Assembly (NCBI RefSeq): GCF_003044065.1
Contig: NZ_PZJJ01000002.1
Coordinates: 62,001 to 126,000, forward strand
DNA: 64,000 nt
Direction of reading: 5' to 3'
From: Alkalicoccus saliphilus
GTDB lineage: Bacteria; Bacillota; Bacilli; Bacillales; Salisediminibacteriaceae
Part shown: positions 37,050 through 46,297 of the stretch, in pieces
Layout: each line of letters begins with the position of its first letter
How positions within the stretch are numbered: the first letter of the stretch is position 1
Position numbers and translations under genes: made by a program
Notes under the pieces: generated by a model
What the model was told of the DNA's origin: nothing
The model's database searches: none
The model's input: only the letters and a program-made list of their open reading frames with translations

Positions 37050-37092
37050 AAACGAAACAAAGCTTAAAAAAGCCCGGAAAATTGTTTCGTTT
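37050..37092 (+). other. 11-bp inverted repeat between coiA and pepF
   Basis: AAACGAAACAA (37050-37060) pairs perfectly with TTGTTTCGTTT (37082-37092). It has no T-run, so it is a poor terminator. It lies 90 bp before pepF and may be an operator or leader hairpin. Confidence 0.4.
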
Positions 37093-37181
37093 ATAAAAAT
37101 ATTTGAACATTTGATGTGTAACCTCTATGATTATATCAGTGTTATTTTTCTAATTATTATAAAATTTTGGAGGACGATATT

Positions 37182-38993
37182 ATGGCTGCACCAACAAAAC
37201 TGCCTGAACGAAAAGATATTCCTAAAGATAGGACGTGGGACCTGGAAGACATTTTTGCTACGGACGGAGAATGGGAGCAGTCTTACAGCAGAGTGAAAAA
37301 CCGCATTCCAGAAATAGCTGAGTACAAAGGTCAACTCGCGGAATCCGGAAAAAAATTGTACGAAGTTCTTCAAAAAGAAGATGAACTTTCAATTGAGCTG
37401 GGGCTGCTTTTTGTTTACGCCCGCATGAGATACGATGAAGACACGACCAATTCCTTTTATCAGGGTCTTAATGAAAAAGCGAGACAGCTCCTTGTACAGC
37501 TTGGAGAAGAAGCTTCTTATATTACACCGGAAATTTTGAGTATGCCGGAGGAGAAAATCGAAAAATTCCTGGAGGAGGCTCCAGAGCTGGAACTTTACGG
37601 CCATGCACTGGAACGGTTAAATAAAAAACGTCCTCACGTTCTGACTGAAAAAGAGGAATCGCTTCTGGCTCAGGTGAGTGATGTCACAGGAGCTTCGGCC
37701 AATACATTCAGCATGCTCAATAACGCGGATCTGAAGTTTCCTTCCATTGAAGATGAAAAAGGTGAACGGGTCGAAGTAACCCAGGGGCGATTTATTGGCT
37801 TTATGCAGAACGATGACCGACGTGTGAGAAGAGATGCTTTTAAAGCAATGTATGATACGTACAGCAGTTACCACAATACATTCGCCAGTACGCTTGCAGG
37901 AAATGTGAAGAAAAATATATTCTCTTCAAAAGTCAGAAAGTATGAATCTGCGAGACAGGCAGCTTTAAGCAAAAACCATATTCCGGAAGTGGTATATGAT
38001 CAACTTGTTTCTACAGTTAACGACAATCTGCATCTGCTTCATCGGTATCTGGATATTAGGAAAAAGGCGCTCGGCCTGGAAGAGCTTCATATGTATGATC
38101 TGTATACTCCTATAGTTAAAGATGTTGATTTTGAAGTTTCCTACGATGAAGCCAAAGAATTGATGGTCGAGGGACTTGCTCAGATGGGGTCGGAATATCA
38201 GAATATTGTTAAAGAAGGTTTGAATGAGCGCTGGGTGGATGTAGAAGAGAGTGCAGGTAAAAGAAGCGGGGCATATTCTTCCGGGACGTATGGAACAAAA
38301 CCATACGTGCTGATGAACTGGCAGGATAATATCAATAACTTATTCACGCTTGCCCACGAATTCGGCCACTCAGTACACAGTTACTATACGAGAAAAAATC
38401 AGCCTTATCCTTATGCTGATTATTCCATCTTTGTAGCAGAAGTAGCTTCGACGACAAATGAAGCGCTTTTGAACAGCTATCTGCTTAATAAGGAAACAGA
38501 TAAACAGCGCAGGTTGTATTTACTGAATAACTTTTTGGAAGGTTTCCGGGGGACAGTTTTCCGACAGACAATGTTTGCCGAGTTTGAGCAGCTGATTCAT
38601 GAAAAAGCAGAAGATGGCATTCCTTTGACTCCGGCAATGCTGAATGAAACTTACTACGACTTAAATAAAAAATATTTTGGCAGTGAAATTGTCATCGATG
38701 AGGAAATTGCCTACGAATGGTCGAGGATCCCTCATTTCTATATGAATTTTTACGTTTATCAGTATGCTACCGGTTACAGTGCGGCTACAGCACTGGCTAA
38801 GCAGATTCAGAAGGAGGGAGAACCTGCAGTAAAAAGGTTTACTGATTTTCTGAAAGCAGGCAATTCTGATTATCCGATCAACGTGCTGAAACATGCCGGG
38901 GTGGATATGACTTCCTCGGAACCAATCCAGCAGGCTCTGGATGTGTTTGAAGAAACATTGAATGAACTGGAAAATCTAATGTTTCACGAATAA
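37182..38993 (+). CDS. pepF: Oligoendopeptidase F (M3B metallopeptidase)
   Basis: 603-aa cytosolic zinc peptidase that cleaves oligopeptides of roughly 7-17 residues. The zinc motif is LAHEFGHSVHSYY (about residue 388), with the third ligand in VAEVASTTNEALL. Length is standard for PepF. GGAGG lies eight bases before the ATG. In B. subtilis the equivalent gene (yjbG/pepF) also follows coiA. A bidirectional terminator separates it from the convergent spxH. Confidence 0.96.
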   Translation: MAAPTKLPERKDIPKDRTWDLEDIFATDGEWEQSYSRVKNRIPEIAEYKGQLAESGKKLYEVLQKEDELSIELGLLFVYARMRYDEDTTNSFYQGLNEKARQLLVQLGEEASYITPEILSMPEEKIEKFLEEAPELELYGHALERLNKKRPHVLTEKEESLLAQVSDVTGASANTFSMLNNADLKFPSIEDEKGERVEVTQGRFIGFMQNDDRRVRRDAFKAMYDTYSSYHNTFASTLAGNVKKNIFSSKVRKYESARQAALSKNHIPEVVYDQLVSTVNDNLHLLHRYLDIRKKALGLEELHMYDLYTPIVKDVDFEVSYDEAKELMVEGLAQMGSEYQNIVKEGLNERWVDVEESAGKRSGAYSSGTYGTKPYVLMNWQDNINNLFTLAHEFGHSVHSYYTRKNQPYPYADYSIFVAEVASTTNEALLNSYLLNKETDKQRRLYLLNNFLEGFRGTVFRQTMFAEFEQLIHEKAEDGIPLTPAMLNETYYDLNKKYFGSEIVIDEEIAYEWSRIPHFYMNFYVYQYATGYSAATALAKQIQKEGEPAVKRFTDFLKAGNSDYPINVLKHAGVDMTSSEPIQQALDVFEETLNELENLMFHE

Positions 38994-39079
38994 AAATAAT
39001 CCGTGGTACGATTTATTGAGAAATAAGTTACCCGATAGAAAGAACAATTATTTCAAAAAGATAATTAAAAAATATCTTA

Positions 39080-39120
39080 AAAAACCTGCTTCAGCCCGTA
39101 AAAGGCTGAAGCAGGTTTTT
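39080..39120. terminator. Bidirectional terminator between pepF and spxH
   Basis: A perfect 17-bp stem (39080-39096 with 39104-39120), flanked by A and T runs. Confidence 0.95.
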
Positions 39121-39135
39121 AGTGCTGCTATAAGT

Positions 39136-40059
39136 TTAATAAAGAGAGCGCCATATGGAGCCGTGCTTTGCCGGAATTTCCTCCACTTTACGCTGAAGCT
39201 GCAGCTTCCGCATTTCCCTGTGCGCCTCTTCCAGTTTTAAGTCGTAGACGACCGCAATTTCCTTAGTAGCTACAAGGGAATAGAAAGATACAAATTCCTC
39301 CATAGGCACGGGAGAACATTTTGAAAGTTTTTTATCTGTCATGTCCTCCAGAATTTCCTCATAAACGCTGTAGTTGTACATCCCTTCCACTTTAAGTCCC
39401 GGTTCATTCACATCCTCACCAAAAAATACAATGGAAGGTGCAGATACTATATTCATTTCCTTTACGAGCTCTTTGTCGTCCTGAAGAGCTTTTTTTGTGG
39501 TCGCAGAGTGGAGATCTTTTACAAATTCCCGGACGTCCATTCCTTTTACGCGGAAGGCACAATTAATAAGAACTTCTTCTTCGGCGATATTTTCTTTATG
39601 AAGAAAAAGTGCTTCGCGAACTCTTCTCATGTATCTTGTACCAACGCCTTTTCCCTGCAGTTCCGCAGCTTTGATGGCACTTATAGCTGTTTCGGGTGTT
39701 GAAAGAGAGTTTTCGTGCCATACATCCCCATCACATGGCATCCCCGTCCTGCATGCCGTTTCATGATAAGCTTTCGCCATATCTTTCGTCAATGAACGTC
39801 CACTCCGGCAGGAAGAGTCAAACGAGTTTAAATCGTTTGCCAGTACGGGAGTGATTGCCAGATAACGGCCGTACTCCATCTTCATTTTTTTCATAATTGG
39901 CTCCAGTGCCCAGCATTCGGGGCACAGCGGATCGATGAAGACATACATTTCAAGCAGCTTCTGCTCGTCGTTGTTATTATAAACATCGGAGGCTTCTGTG
40001 GGGCAGCAGTAATCCTTTTCTTCATCACAGACATAAGTCGGCTGTTGATTAATCGTCAA
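39136..40059 (-). CDS. spxH: ClpXP adaptor protein SpxH (YjbH)
   Basis: 307-aa DsbA/thioredoxin-fold protein that delivers Spx to ClpXP. The N-terminal region has CDEEKDYCC (a cysteine-rich, zinc-binding segment), and the DsbA-like motif is FIDPLCPECWALEP (about 37-50). Translation appears to start at a TTG (40059), with GGGGGGA just upstream, overlapping the globin stop by TTGA. It is therefore coupled to the hemoglobin gene, as in B. subtilis yjbI-yjbH. It works with spx at 34215. Confidence 0.93.
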   Translation of the reverse strand: MTINQQPTYVCDEEKDYCCPTEASDVYNNNDEQKLLEMYVFIDPLCPECWALEPIMKKMKMEYGRYLAITPVLANDLNSFDSSCRSGRSLTKDMAKAYHETACRTGMPCDGDVWHENSLSTPETAISAIKAAELQGKGVGTRYMRRVREALFLHKENIAEEEVLINCAFRVKGMDVREFVKDLHSATTKKALQDDKELVKEMNIVSAPSIVFFGEDVNEPGLKVEGMYNYSVYEEILEDMTDKKLSKCSPVPMEEFVSFYSLVATKEIAVVYDLKLEEAHREMRKLQLQRKVEEIPAKHGSIWRSLY

Positions 40060-40457
40060 TTCTGATCCCCCCTGGCAGCATTATTTGAATGATTGACCAT
40101 ATGTCTGGCTGTAAAGCTTAACCGTTCGAACATGGCTGAGCGCAGAGGTTCTTCGATTTCAGCCTCTGTTAAAGCCTGAGCCATGCAGGAAAGCCAGGCA
40201 TCGGCGCGCGCTGGTGTGATAACAAAAGGCATGTGACGGGCGCGCAGCATTGGATGACCGTGTTCTTCCGTATAAAGCGGAGGACCACCGAAAAACTGGG
40301 TTAAAAATTGTGTTTGTTTTCTTTTTGTTTCTGTGAGATCGTCTGGAAATATTGGTTTTAAGTCAGGGTGATCGGAAACATGTCCGTAGAAGAGGTCCAC
40401 GACCTCTTCCAGTCTTTCCGGACCCAGCAGATCGTAAACATTATATTTTTCATTCAT
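40056..40457 (-). CDS. yjbI: Truncated hemoglobin (group II, YjbI-like)
   Basis: 133-aa 2-over-2 globin. Typical segments are YDLLGPERLEEVVDLFY, FLTQFFGGPPLYTEEHGHP and the proximal histidine in LRARHMPFVIT, with Trp in DAWLSCM. In the Spx/SpxH neighbourhood such globins are linked with protection from peroxide or nitrosative stress. AGAGGGA precedes the start at 40457. It is coupled to spxH by a 4-base overlap. Confidence 0.93.
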   Translation of the reverse strand: MNEKYNVYDLLGPERLEEVVDLFYGHVSDHPDLKPIFPDDLTETKRKQTQFLTQFFGGPPLYTEEHGHPMLRARHMPFVITPARADAWLSCMAQALTEAEIEEPLRSAMFERLSFTARHMVNHSNNAARGDQN

Positions 40458-40861
40458 AAATTATCCCTCTTTACTGAATGTACCGTAATTGTAGCAAGGG
40501 TTGTAGAGAGTGGCAACAATTGTGAACTATTAGTGACAATTTAAGTGAGCCGGTCTCTGCCCCGATTGCTTATCATACCCGGCTTTACAGCAGGATGCAA
40601 ATCATATGCAGATAATCAATACTTTCCTGCAGATCCGTACCTTCTGCTGCAGAAAAGTTTTTACAATAGAGAAAAAGGAGAGGAAAAGGCCTGATTGTTT
40701 GTGAAAGAAGATTTGTCAGCGTTTGACGTAATGAACATTCGTTAATTAAGGGATTATTTACGCTTGATGTTTCATGATTTGTAAACAGATTAATTAAAGC
40801 TTCATTTACCAAAAAAACTCCATGCAGTTAAGCATAGAGTTTTGGAGAAGTATATGTTGTA
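40458..40861. other. Gap where yjbJ (lytic transglycosylase) lies in relatives
   Basis: 404 bp between yjbK and yjbI. In B. subtilis a lytic transglycosylase gene (yjbJ/cwlQ) occupies this slot on the same strand. Here a minus frame of 75 codons (40812-40585) begins MVNEALINLFTNHETSSVNN but has no catalytic motif, and no intact transglycosylase is present. It may be a decayed remnant. Confidence 0.3.
40809..40850 (-). terminator. Terminator-like hairpin after yjbK
   Basis: On the minus strand AAACTCTATGC pairs imperfectly with GCATGGAGTTT and is followed by T-rich sequence. It lies just past the yjbK stop. Confidence 0.7.
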
Positions 40862-41434
40862 TTATTCAAACGCAGCTTTGTAGAATCGGGCAATTTTATT
40901 GTCAGGCTGATTCCAGGTAAGGTTCCACTTTTGAAGTAGTTTATTAAAAGCTTCTTTTCCTTTTACTTCGTCCCTGCACTCAAATTCAAGTTCGAAATCA
41001 GTAACATTCACATAGTCGGACCGATCAAGAACGAGAATTCCTTCGTCGAGCTCTGTTTCAAGGCGCTCTGTCTGAAGCATACCTAAATACTGCAGCTCGG
41101 GCATTGTTCCAAGAAGAGTAATAAGCTGGTCAGTAGTTTCTCCCTGAGGCAGAAGGCCTTTCTGCTGAAGAGCTGTGAAAGCAGAACTGCCGATTTCCTG
41201 GTGGGTTTCCAGCAGCCCGCCTGTCTCGTGAGGCTGCTTCAAAGTAAGGACGTAACCGTTATCTTTTTCACGTACACGCAGGGCGGCACCCAATTGCTTT
41301 AAGCCAAGACTGCTGGTTTCAAAGTAATGATTTACCTGAGTGAAAGTAAGTTTATCCTGATAGTAATCCATCATTTCCTGATAAGTTTTTTCGTCAATAA
41401 GCTGTTTAAATTCGATCTCAATTTCCTGAGTCAT
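40862..41434 (-). CDS. yjbK: CYTH-domain protein YjbK (inorganic triphosphatase-like)
   Basis: 190-aa tunnel-fold protein. The N-terminal EIEIEFKQ is the ExExK signature, followed by alternating charged strands (ALRVREKDNGYVLTLKQP, LVLDRSDYVNVTDFELEFEC) typical of CYTH triphosphatases or thiamine-triphosphatase-like enzymes. AGGAGA precedes the start. It is divergent from yjbL-relQ. The conserved association of CYTH proteins with RelQ suggests (p)ppGpp or polyphosphate metabolism, which is inference. Confidence 0.9.
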   Translation of the reverse strand: MTQEIEIEFKQLIDEKTYQEMMDYYQDKLTFTQVNHYFETSSLGLKQLGAALRVREKDNGYVLTLKQPHETGGLLETHQEIGSSAFTALQQKGLLPQGETTDQLITLLGTMPELQYLGMLQTERLETELDEGILVLDRSDYVNVTDFELEFECRDEVKGKEAFNKLLQKWNLTWNQPDNKIARFYKAAFE

Positions 41435-41599
41435 AGAGCATCTCCTGTCTGTGTAAGTTTATCATCATTATTCCACACGGAGTAACAGTTTTCAATGAAG
41501 GAACAGCGGAGAAATTACGTCTGTTTTTAAGTTTACAAAAGCGGGAATTAAAGATATTATGATAAACTGGAAAAGTAGGTAGCAGAAAGGGGAAGTACA

Positions 41600-41977
41600 A
41601 TGATTCACGCATCACATATAGAAGAAAATGAAGGCACTTTAATAGTGCGCACGGATGTAACGCTTCCGTTTCATGGATTGGAAGCAGAAGGTCGTATGCT
41701 TGTAGATTCAGACGGAGGGGCTTTTGTATACCTTCTCGGACATGGAGAGGAATTTGTACACCTTCGTTTTGAAGAAAACACTTGGAACGAGATACATACA
41801 TACCGGCAGACAGAAAAACCCATATACGTAAGTACAGGTATTAAGCCGGTGGAATTGGAAGACTTTTGGACTGAGATTGATTTTCTGCTGGATAATATCC
41901 GTGGAAATCAGAATTACGGGAAAGAATTCGTAAATAAAATAGAAAAGATATTTATGGAAGACAGCATGGAGGAGTGA
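41600..41977 (+). CDS. yjbL: YjbL-like protein (UPF0738 family)
   Basis: 125-aa small acidic protein with the profile of the UPF0738/YjbL family: EGTLIVRTDVTLPFHGLEAEGRM, then DSDGGAFVYLLGHGEEFVHLRF, and a C-terminal DFWTEIDFLLDNIRGN. Function unknown. AAAGGGG precedes the start. Its 3' end carries the ribosome site of relQ, so the two are coupled. The order yjbL-yjbM matches B. subtilis. Confidence 0.85.
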   Translation: MIHASHIEENEGTLIVRTDVTLPFHGLEAEGRMLVDSDGGAFVYLLGHGEEFVHLRFEENTWNEIHTYRQTEKPIYVSTGIKPVELEDFWTEIDFLLDNIRGNQNYGKEFVNKIEKIFMEDSMEE

Positions 41978-41982
41978 GAAAG

Positions 41983-42618
41983 ATGATGGATTGGGATGTG
42001 ATGCTCACCCCGTATAAGCAGGCGGTGGAAGAGCTCAAAATTAAGCTCAAAGGAATACGGGATCAGTATCAGCTGTCCTCCAAGCATACCCCGATCGAAT
42101 TTGTAACCGGGCGGGTGAAACCGGTTTCCAGTATATTGGAAAAAGCAAAACGTAAAAACATTCCATTAAACCGCCTGGAACATGATATGCAGGACCTTGC
42201 CGGTGTGCGTGTGATGTGTCAGTTTGTCGGGGATATCGACACAGTGGTAGGCTTAATCAAAGCCAGAACTGATTTTGAAATTGTAGAAGAGCGGGATTAC
42301 ATTAAGCATAAGAAAAGGAGCGGCTATCGTTCCTATCATATGATCCTCCGCTATCCTGTACAGACAATCGAGGGGGAAAAACAGATCCTTGTAGAACTGC
42401 AGGTGCGTACACTCGCTATGAATTTCTGGGCCACGATAGAACACTCGCTGCAGTATAAATATTCAGGTGAAATTCCTGATGAAATTGAGCAGAGACTGGT
42501 AAAGGCTGCGGAGGCCGCATTTCAGCTGGATGAAGAAATGTCGAAGATCCGTGGAGAGGTGCAGGAAGCCCAGAAAATCATGACAAAAAAACAGGAAGCA
42601 TCAAGAAGAAAGTCGTAA
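41983..42618 (+). CDS. relQ: Small alarmone synthetase RelQ (YjbM)
   Basis: 211-aa (p)ppGpp synthetase with only the synthetase domain. Motifs are [44 protein letters not shown] and EIQVRT-like [20 protein letters not shown]. There is no hydrolase or TGS domain, as expected for small alarmone synthetases. ATG 41983 is chosen with GGAGGAG eight bases upstream; a GTG at 41974 lies within that site. First of a compact run with nadK and the rluD-like gene. Confidence 0.94.
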   Translation: MMDWDVMLTPYKQAVEELKIKLKGIRDQYQLSSKHTPIEFVTGRVKPVSSILEKAKRKNIPLNRLEHDMQDLAGVRVMCQFVGDIDTVVGLIKARTDFEIVEERDYIKHKKRSGYRSYHMILRYPVQTIEGEKQILVELQVRTLAMNFWATIEHSLQYKYSGEIPDEIEQRLVKAAEAAFQLDEEMSKIRGEVQEAQKIMTKKQEASRRKS

Positions 42619-42647
42619 TTGCACGGAAAAGAGAGGGAGGCGGTCAG

Positions 42648-43436
42648 GTGAAATTTAATGTGAGATCCAGGGGAGATCATGCGTCCAATGTGCTGACACA
42701 GCGTGTAAAATCCTACCTTGAAGAATTTGGACTGGTTTACGATGAAGAGGAACCTGAAATCGTTATTTCCATTGGAGGGGACGGAACACTGCTGGAAGCT
42801 TTTCATCAATATGCCTACCGGCTGGACGAAACTAGTTTTGTAGGTGTGCATACTGGTCACCTCGGCTTTTATGCCGACTGGCAGCCGGAAGAGGTGGAAA
42901 AGCTGGTAATCCATATTGCCAAAACTCCTTTTAAAATCGTGGAATATCCACTGCTGGAAGTGCTTATCCGTCATACGAATGATTTGGAAACAGAACGGTA
43001 CCTTGCTCTTAATGAGTGCACGGTAAAGAGCATGGAAGGCTCTCTCGTTATGGATATAGAAATAAAGGGAGAACAGTTTGAAACTTTCAGGGGGGATGGA
43101 TTATGCATGTCCACTCCTTCAGGAAGTACTGCCTACAATAAGGCTCTCGGAGGAGCTATTCTGCATCCTTCTCTTGCGTCGATTCAGCTTGCAGAAATGG
43201 CTTCTATTAACAACCGCGTTTACCGGACGATCGGTTCTCCTGTTGTACTTCCTGAGCATCACACCTGCCTGCTGAAACCAAGAAGTGATGTGGATTTTCA
43301 GGTGACTCTCGATCATTTAACTCTTGTACAGAAAAAAGTTAAATCTATTCAAGTGAGGGTCGCGGCGGAAAAAATACGTTTTGCCCGTTTCCGTCCTTTT
43401 CCATTCTGGAAAAGGGTAAAGGAGTCGTTTATTTAA
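42648..43436 (+). CDS. nadK: NAD kinase
   Basis: 262-aa ATP/polyphosphate-NAD kinase that makes NADP. The GGDGT motif is [15 protein letters not shown] (about 43-57). The NAD-binding loops [12 protein letters not shown] and [21 protein letters not shown] are intact. GTG start with GGGAGG seven bases upstream. It lies 29 bp after relQ and overlaps the start of the next gene, so it is in one operon (yjbM-ppnKA-yjbO order). Confidence 0.95.
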   Translation: MKFNVRSRGDHASNVLTQRVKSYLEEFGLVYDEEEPEIVISIGGDGTLLEAFHQYAYRLDETSFVGVHTGHLGFYADWQPEEVEKLVIHIAKTPFKIVEYPLLEVLIRHTNDLETERYLALNECTVKSMEGSLVMDIEIKGEQFETFRGDGLCMSTPSGSTAYNKALGGAILHPSLASIQLAEMASINNRVYRTIGSPVVLPEHHTCLLKPRSDVDFQVTLDHLTLVQKKVKSIQVRVAAEKIRFARFRPFPFWKRVKESFI

Positions 43437-44311
43437 TGAACAGCTCTTCGATAGAACTTGCGTGGGAAATTACCACCTCAGATTCCGGAACCACACTGCG
43501 TGAGTTTCTCCGACAGAGGAAAGGTATGTCACGCCGGCTGCTTGCGGATGTTAAGTTTAACGGAGGGGGACTTTTTATAAATAGTCGTCCGGCAAAAGTT
43601 ACCGCACTACTTGAGGAGGAGGATGAGGTTATCGTAAAACTTCCACCGGAGGAAATCAGTCCGAATATTGTTCCGGTGAACATTCCTCTCGATATAGTAT
43701 ATGAAGATGACCATATACTGCTCATTAATAAACCTGCCGGTCTTCCTGTACTTCCAATGTCAGACAGAAGCCTGCACTCCGTGAGTGGAGCCATATTGAA
43801 TTATTACGCTCAGTCAGACTGGCCGGCTACAGTGCATATTGTAACACGGCTGGACCGGGACACATCGGGCATCATGCTTATAGCAAAACACTGTTACGCC
43901 CATGGGAAACTGTCGGCGGCTCAAAAGGAAGGATCTGTTAACAGGATTTACGAAGCCTTAACAGAAAAGAAATTTCCTTGGGAGGCCTGCTCAGTATATG
44001 CCCCTATCGGACGTCGGGAAGGAAGTTTGATTGAGCGTGAAGTGACGGTTCACGGAAAACATGCAGCTACTCATATTACGAAAATCAATTCTAAAAGAGG
44101 AACGCGAATCCGCCTCCTGCTTGAAACCGGAAGAACCCACCAAATACGTATACATTTAAGCTGGCTGCAGTATCCGCTGGCAGGAGATACGCTTTATGGA
44201 GCAGAGGAGAATACTGGATTAGGAAGACAGGCACTTCACGCTGCCTGCATCACATTTTTTCATCCTGACACAGGTGAAGAAATGATAATGGAAGCTCCTG
44301 TCCCTTTTTAA
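43436..44311 (+). CDS. RluA-family pseudouridine synthase (YjbO-like)
   Basis: 291-aa enzyme that isomerises uridine in rRNA or other RNA. An S4-like N-terminus (TTLREFLRQRKGMSRRLLAD) is followed by the catalytic HIVTRLDRDTSGIMLIA with the active Asp, and the C-terminal GRTHQIRIHLSWLQYPLAGD. The start codon overlaps the nadK stop (TAATG), which signals translational coupling. Equivalent to B. subtilis YjbO; the exact target site is not known from sequence. Confidence 0.9.
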   Translation: MNSSSIELAWEITTSDSGTTLREFLRQRKGMSRRLLADVKFNGGGLFINSRPAKVTALLEEEDEVIVKLPPEEISPNIVPVNIPLDIVYEDDHILLINKPAGLPVLPMSDRSLHSVSGAILNYYAQSDWPATVHIVTRLDRDTSGIMLIAKHCYAHGKLSAAQKEGSVNRIYEALTEKKFPWEACSVYAPIGRREGSLIEREVTVHGKHAATHITKINSKRGTRIRLLLETGRTHQIRIHLSWLQYPLAGDTLYGAEENTGLGRQALHAACITFFHPDTGEEMIMEAPVPF

Positions 44312-44582
44312 TTCAGTTATATTAAAGCATTCGTGGTTCTTGCGTAAGGCGAGAGAATACGTTTTATGGGCTTTTGGCTGAGCGGGCCCATCTGCTGAAA
44401 AACTGGAAGAAAAGCTTTTTATTGATAAAGTCTTCTCGGTTAAATAAGGTTTAATGAAATATACACCCTGTTTTTACCAAATTTACGTATAAGCCAGGTT
44501 CGTTTTGATAAGCGGGGGAAAACTCCGTTTCCACATATCCTGCCGGATCTTTCGGCTTCCTCTGCCGCTGACCTCCGCTCGT

Positions 44583-45338
44583 CTATGCTTCATTTTTCCC
44601 GTCCGGAAAGGTCTTGAATTTTTCCGGTACTCTCGGCATTTCAGATGCCGCAGAAACAAATGTTTTTTCCGGATAACGGAAAGCTGTTAATGCTCCTCCA
44701 AATACACAGCCGGTGTCAATATTTACTGTTTTACCGGCAATTCTTGGTGCAATGACAGGAGTATGACCATAAACAATACAATTTTCTCCCTGTGGGTAGA
44801 TTTCAGGCCAGTCTCTTCGAATTGGGAAACCTTCTTTATCTTTTGCTCCAGTAACATCCCCATACAGAACAAACGACTTCACTTTTCGATCTTTCCTCCC
44901 AAGATCCTTATGTCTAATGCCGGCGTGGGCTACTACTAAATTATCGGAATCAAGCATTAAATATAAAGGGGCATTCTCGTATAGGTTTCGAAAAGTCGCG
45001 GCTGACGTTTGCTTTTCGACAGGTGACAGGGCTTCCCATTCAGCTATGGTTGTTTCCAAACCATTGTTAATTCGGACATCCCTTCCTATAAAAAATCGAT
45101 AGAGTTTATCGCAGTGATTTCCAGGGCAGTATAAAGCCTGCTGTTTTTTTACCCAGCTGCTCACGTCTTTTATAACACCTAAAGAATCGGGACCACGGTC
45201 TGTTAAGTCTCCTAAAAAAACAGGTATCCTGCTTTCAGGGTGATAAAGACCGGTTTCAGTCTGCTTATATCCCAGTTTTCGAAGTAGAGTATGCATCTCG
45301 TTCCGGCATCCATGAACATCACCTATTACATCATACAT
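44583..45338 (-). CDS. prpE: Ser/Thr-type metallophosphatase PrpE (Ap4A hydrolase-like)
   Basis: 251-aa PPP-family metallophosphoesterase. Metal motifs are GDVHGCRNEM (6-15), FLGDLTDRGPDS and CPGNHCDKLYRF, with distal VVAHAGI and YGHTPV. Relatives split symmetrical dinucleoside tetraphosphates. GGGAGGGA lies upstream. The position between yjbO and fabI fits B. subtilis prpE (yjbP). No gene was seen in 44312-44582. Confidence 0.92.
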   Translation of the reverse strand: MYDVIGDVHGCRNEMHTLLRKLGYKQTETGLYHPESRIPVFLGDLTDRGPDSLGVIKDVSSWVKKQQALYCPGNHCDKLYRFFIGRDVRINNGLETTIAEWEALSPVEKQTSAATFRNLYENAPLYLMLDSDNLVVAHAGIRHKDLGRKDRKVKSFVLYGDVTGAKDKEGFPIRRDWPEIYPQGENCIVYGHTPVIAPRIAGKTVNIDTGCVFGGALTAFRYPEKTFVSAASEMPRVPEKFKTFPDGKNEA

Positions 45339-45419
45339 GTGTATCCCTCCCTTAATCTAACGATATTGTAGCATGAAAACGTTGACGCTTTAAAAGCTCT
45401 AATGTAAAATTAGTACCAG

Positions 45420-45436
45420 GTAATAAAAGCAAGCAC
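45420..45436 (+). promoter_or_regulatory. FapR operator upstream of fabI
   Basis: TTAGTACCAGGTAATAA is a close match to the 17-bp FapR palindrome and lies 20 bp before the fabI start, overlapping the probable promoter. Confidence 0.88.
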
Positions 45437-45456
45437 ATATTGAGGGAGGAAACAGT

Positions 45457-46236
45457 ATGATTAATCTGGATTTGTCCGGCCGCACTTATGTAGTAATGGG
45501 GGTCGCAAATAAAAGGAGCATCGCCTGGGGAATTGCAAGAGCACTTGATCAGGCGGGTGCTGATATCGTTTTCACCTATGCAGGAGAACGTTTTGGGAAA
45601 ACTGTTCAGGAGCTGGCAGATTCCTTGGAAGGAAACCACAGTGTTCTTCCTTGTGATGTAACCCAGGATGAGGACATAGAGAAAGCTTTCGAACAAATAG
45701 GGCGTAAATCGGGGACGATTCACGGAATCGCACATTGTGTGGCCTTTGCGAGCCGGGAGGAGCTGGAAGGTGAATACTTGAATACGACACGTGATGGATT
45801 TCTCCTGGCACATAACATCAGCTCTTATTCACTGACTGCTGTAGTGAAAGCAGCCAGGCCTTTTATGACAGAGGGAGCAAGTGTCGTTACAATGACCTAT
45901 TTAGGCGGCGAGCAGGTCGTTAAAAATTATAATGTCATGGGAGTTGCCAAAGCAAGTCTGGATGCAAGTGTGAAATATCTGGCAAATGACCTTGGAAAGG
46001 AAAATATCCGTGTTAATGCGATTTCTGCCGGTCCTATCCGGACGCTCTCTGCTAAAGGAATCGGCGGATTTAATGAAGTAATTAAAGAGATGGAGGATAA
46101 TGCTCCGCTGAAGAGGACTGTAACTACGGAAGAAGTTGGCAGCACCGCTGTTTTTTTAATGAGTAATCTATCCAGTGGAATTACTGGAGAAATTCTGCAC
46201 GTGGACGGCGGCTATAATACGATAGGTATGATGTAA
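45457..46236 (+). CDS. fabI: Enoyl-ACP reductase FabI
   Basis: 259-aa short-chain dehydrogenase-type reductase for the last step of fatty-acid elongation. The cofactor motif is VMGVANKRSIAWGIARAL, and the catalytic Tyr-x6-Lys lies in KNYNVMGVAKASL. The C-terminal GEILHVDGGYNTIGM is typical. GAGGGAGGA precedes the start. FapR box and strong terminator make a single-gene unit under malonyl-CoA control, like B. subtilis yjbW/fabI. Confidence 0.96.
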   Translation: MINLDLSGRTYVVMGVANKRSIAWGIARALDQAGADIVFTYAGERFGKTVQELADSLEGNHSVLPCDVTQDEDIEKAFEQIGRKSGTIHGIAHCVAFASREELEGEYLNTTRDGFLLAHNISSYSLTAVVKAARPFMTEGASVVTMTYLGGEQVVKNYNVMGVAKASLDASVKYLANDLGKENIRVNAISAGPIRTLSAKGIGGFNEVIKEMEDNAPLKRTVTTEEVGSTAVFLMSNLSSGITGEILHVDGGYNTIGMM

Positions 46237-46253
46237 TCATCACGAAACAGAGC

Positions 46254-46290
46254 CGGGCACTGACGATACATCGTCAGTGCCCGTTTTTTT
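46254..46290 (+). terminator. Terminator of fabI
   Basis: CGGGCACTGACGA (46254-46266) pairs with TCGTCAGTGCCCG (46271-46283), followed by T7. Confidence 0.97.
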
Positions 46291-46297
46291 ATAATAG

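Noticed and set aside
36907-37296. 129-codon frame overlapping the pepF start
   Set aside because: It overlaps pepF in another frame, has no ribosome site, and pepF begins with a clear GGAGG site at 37182.
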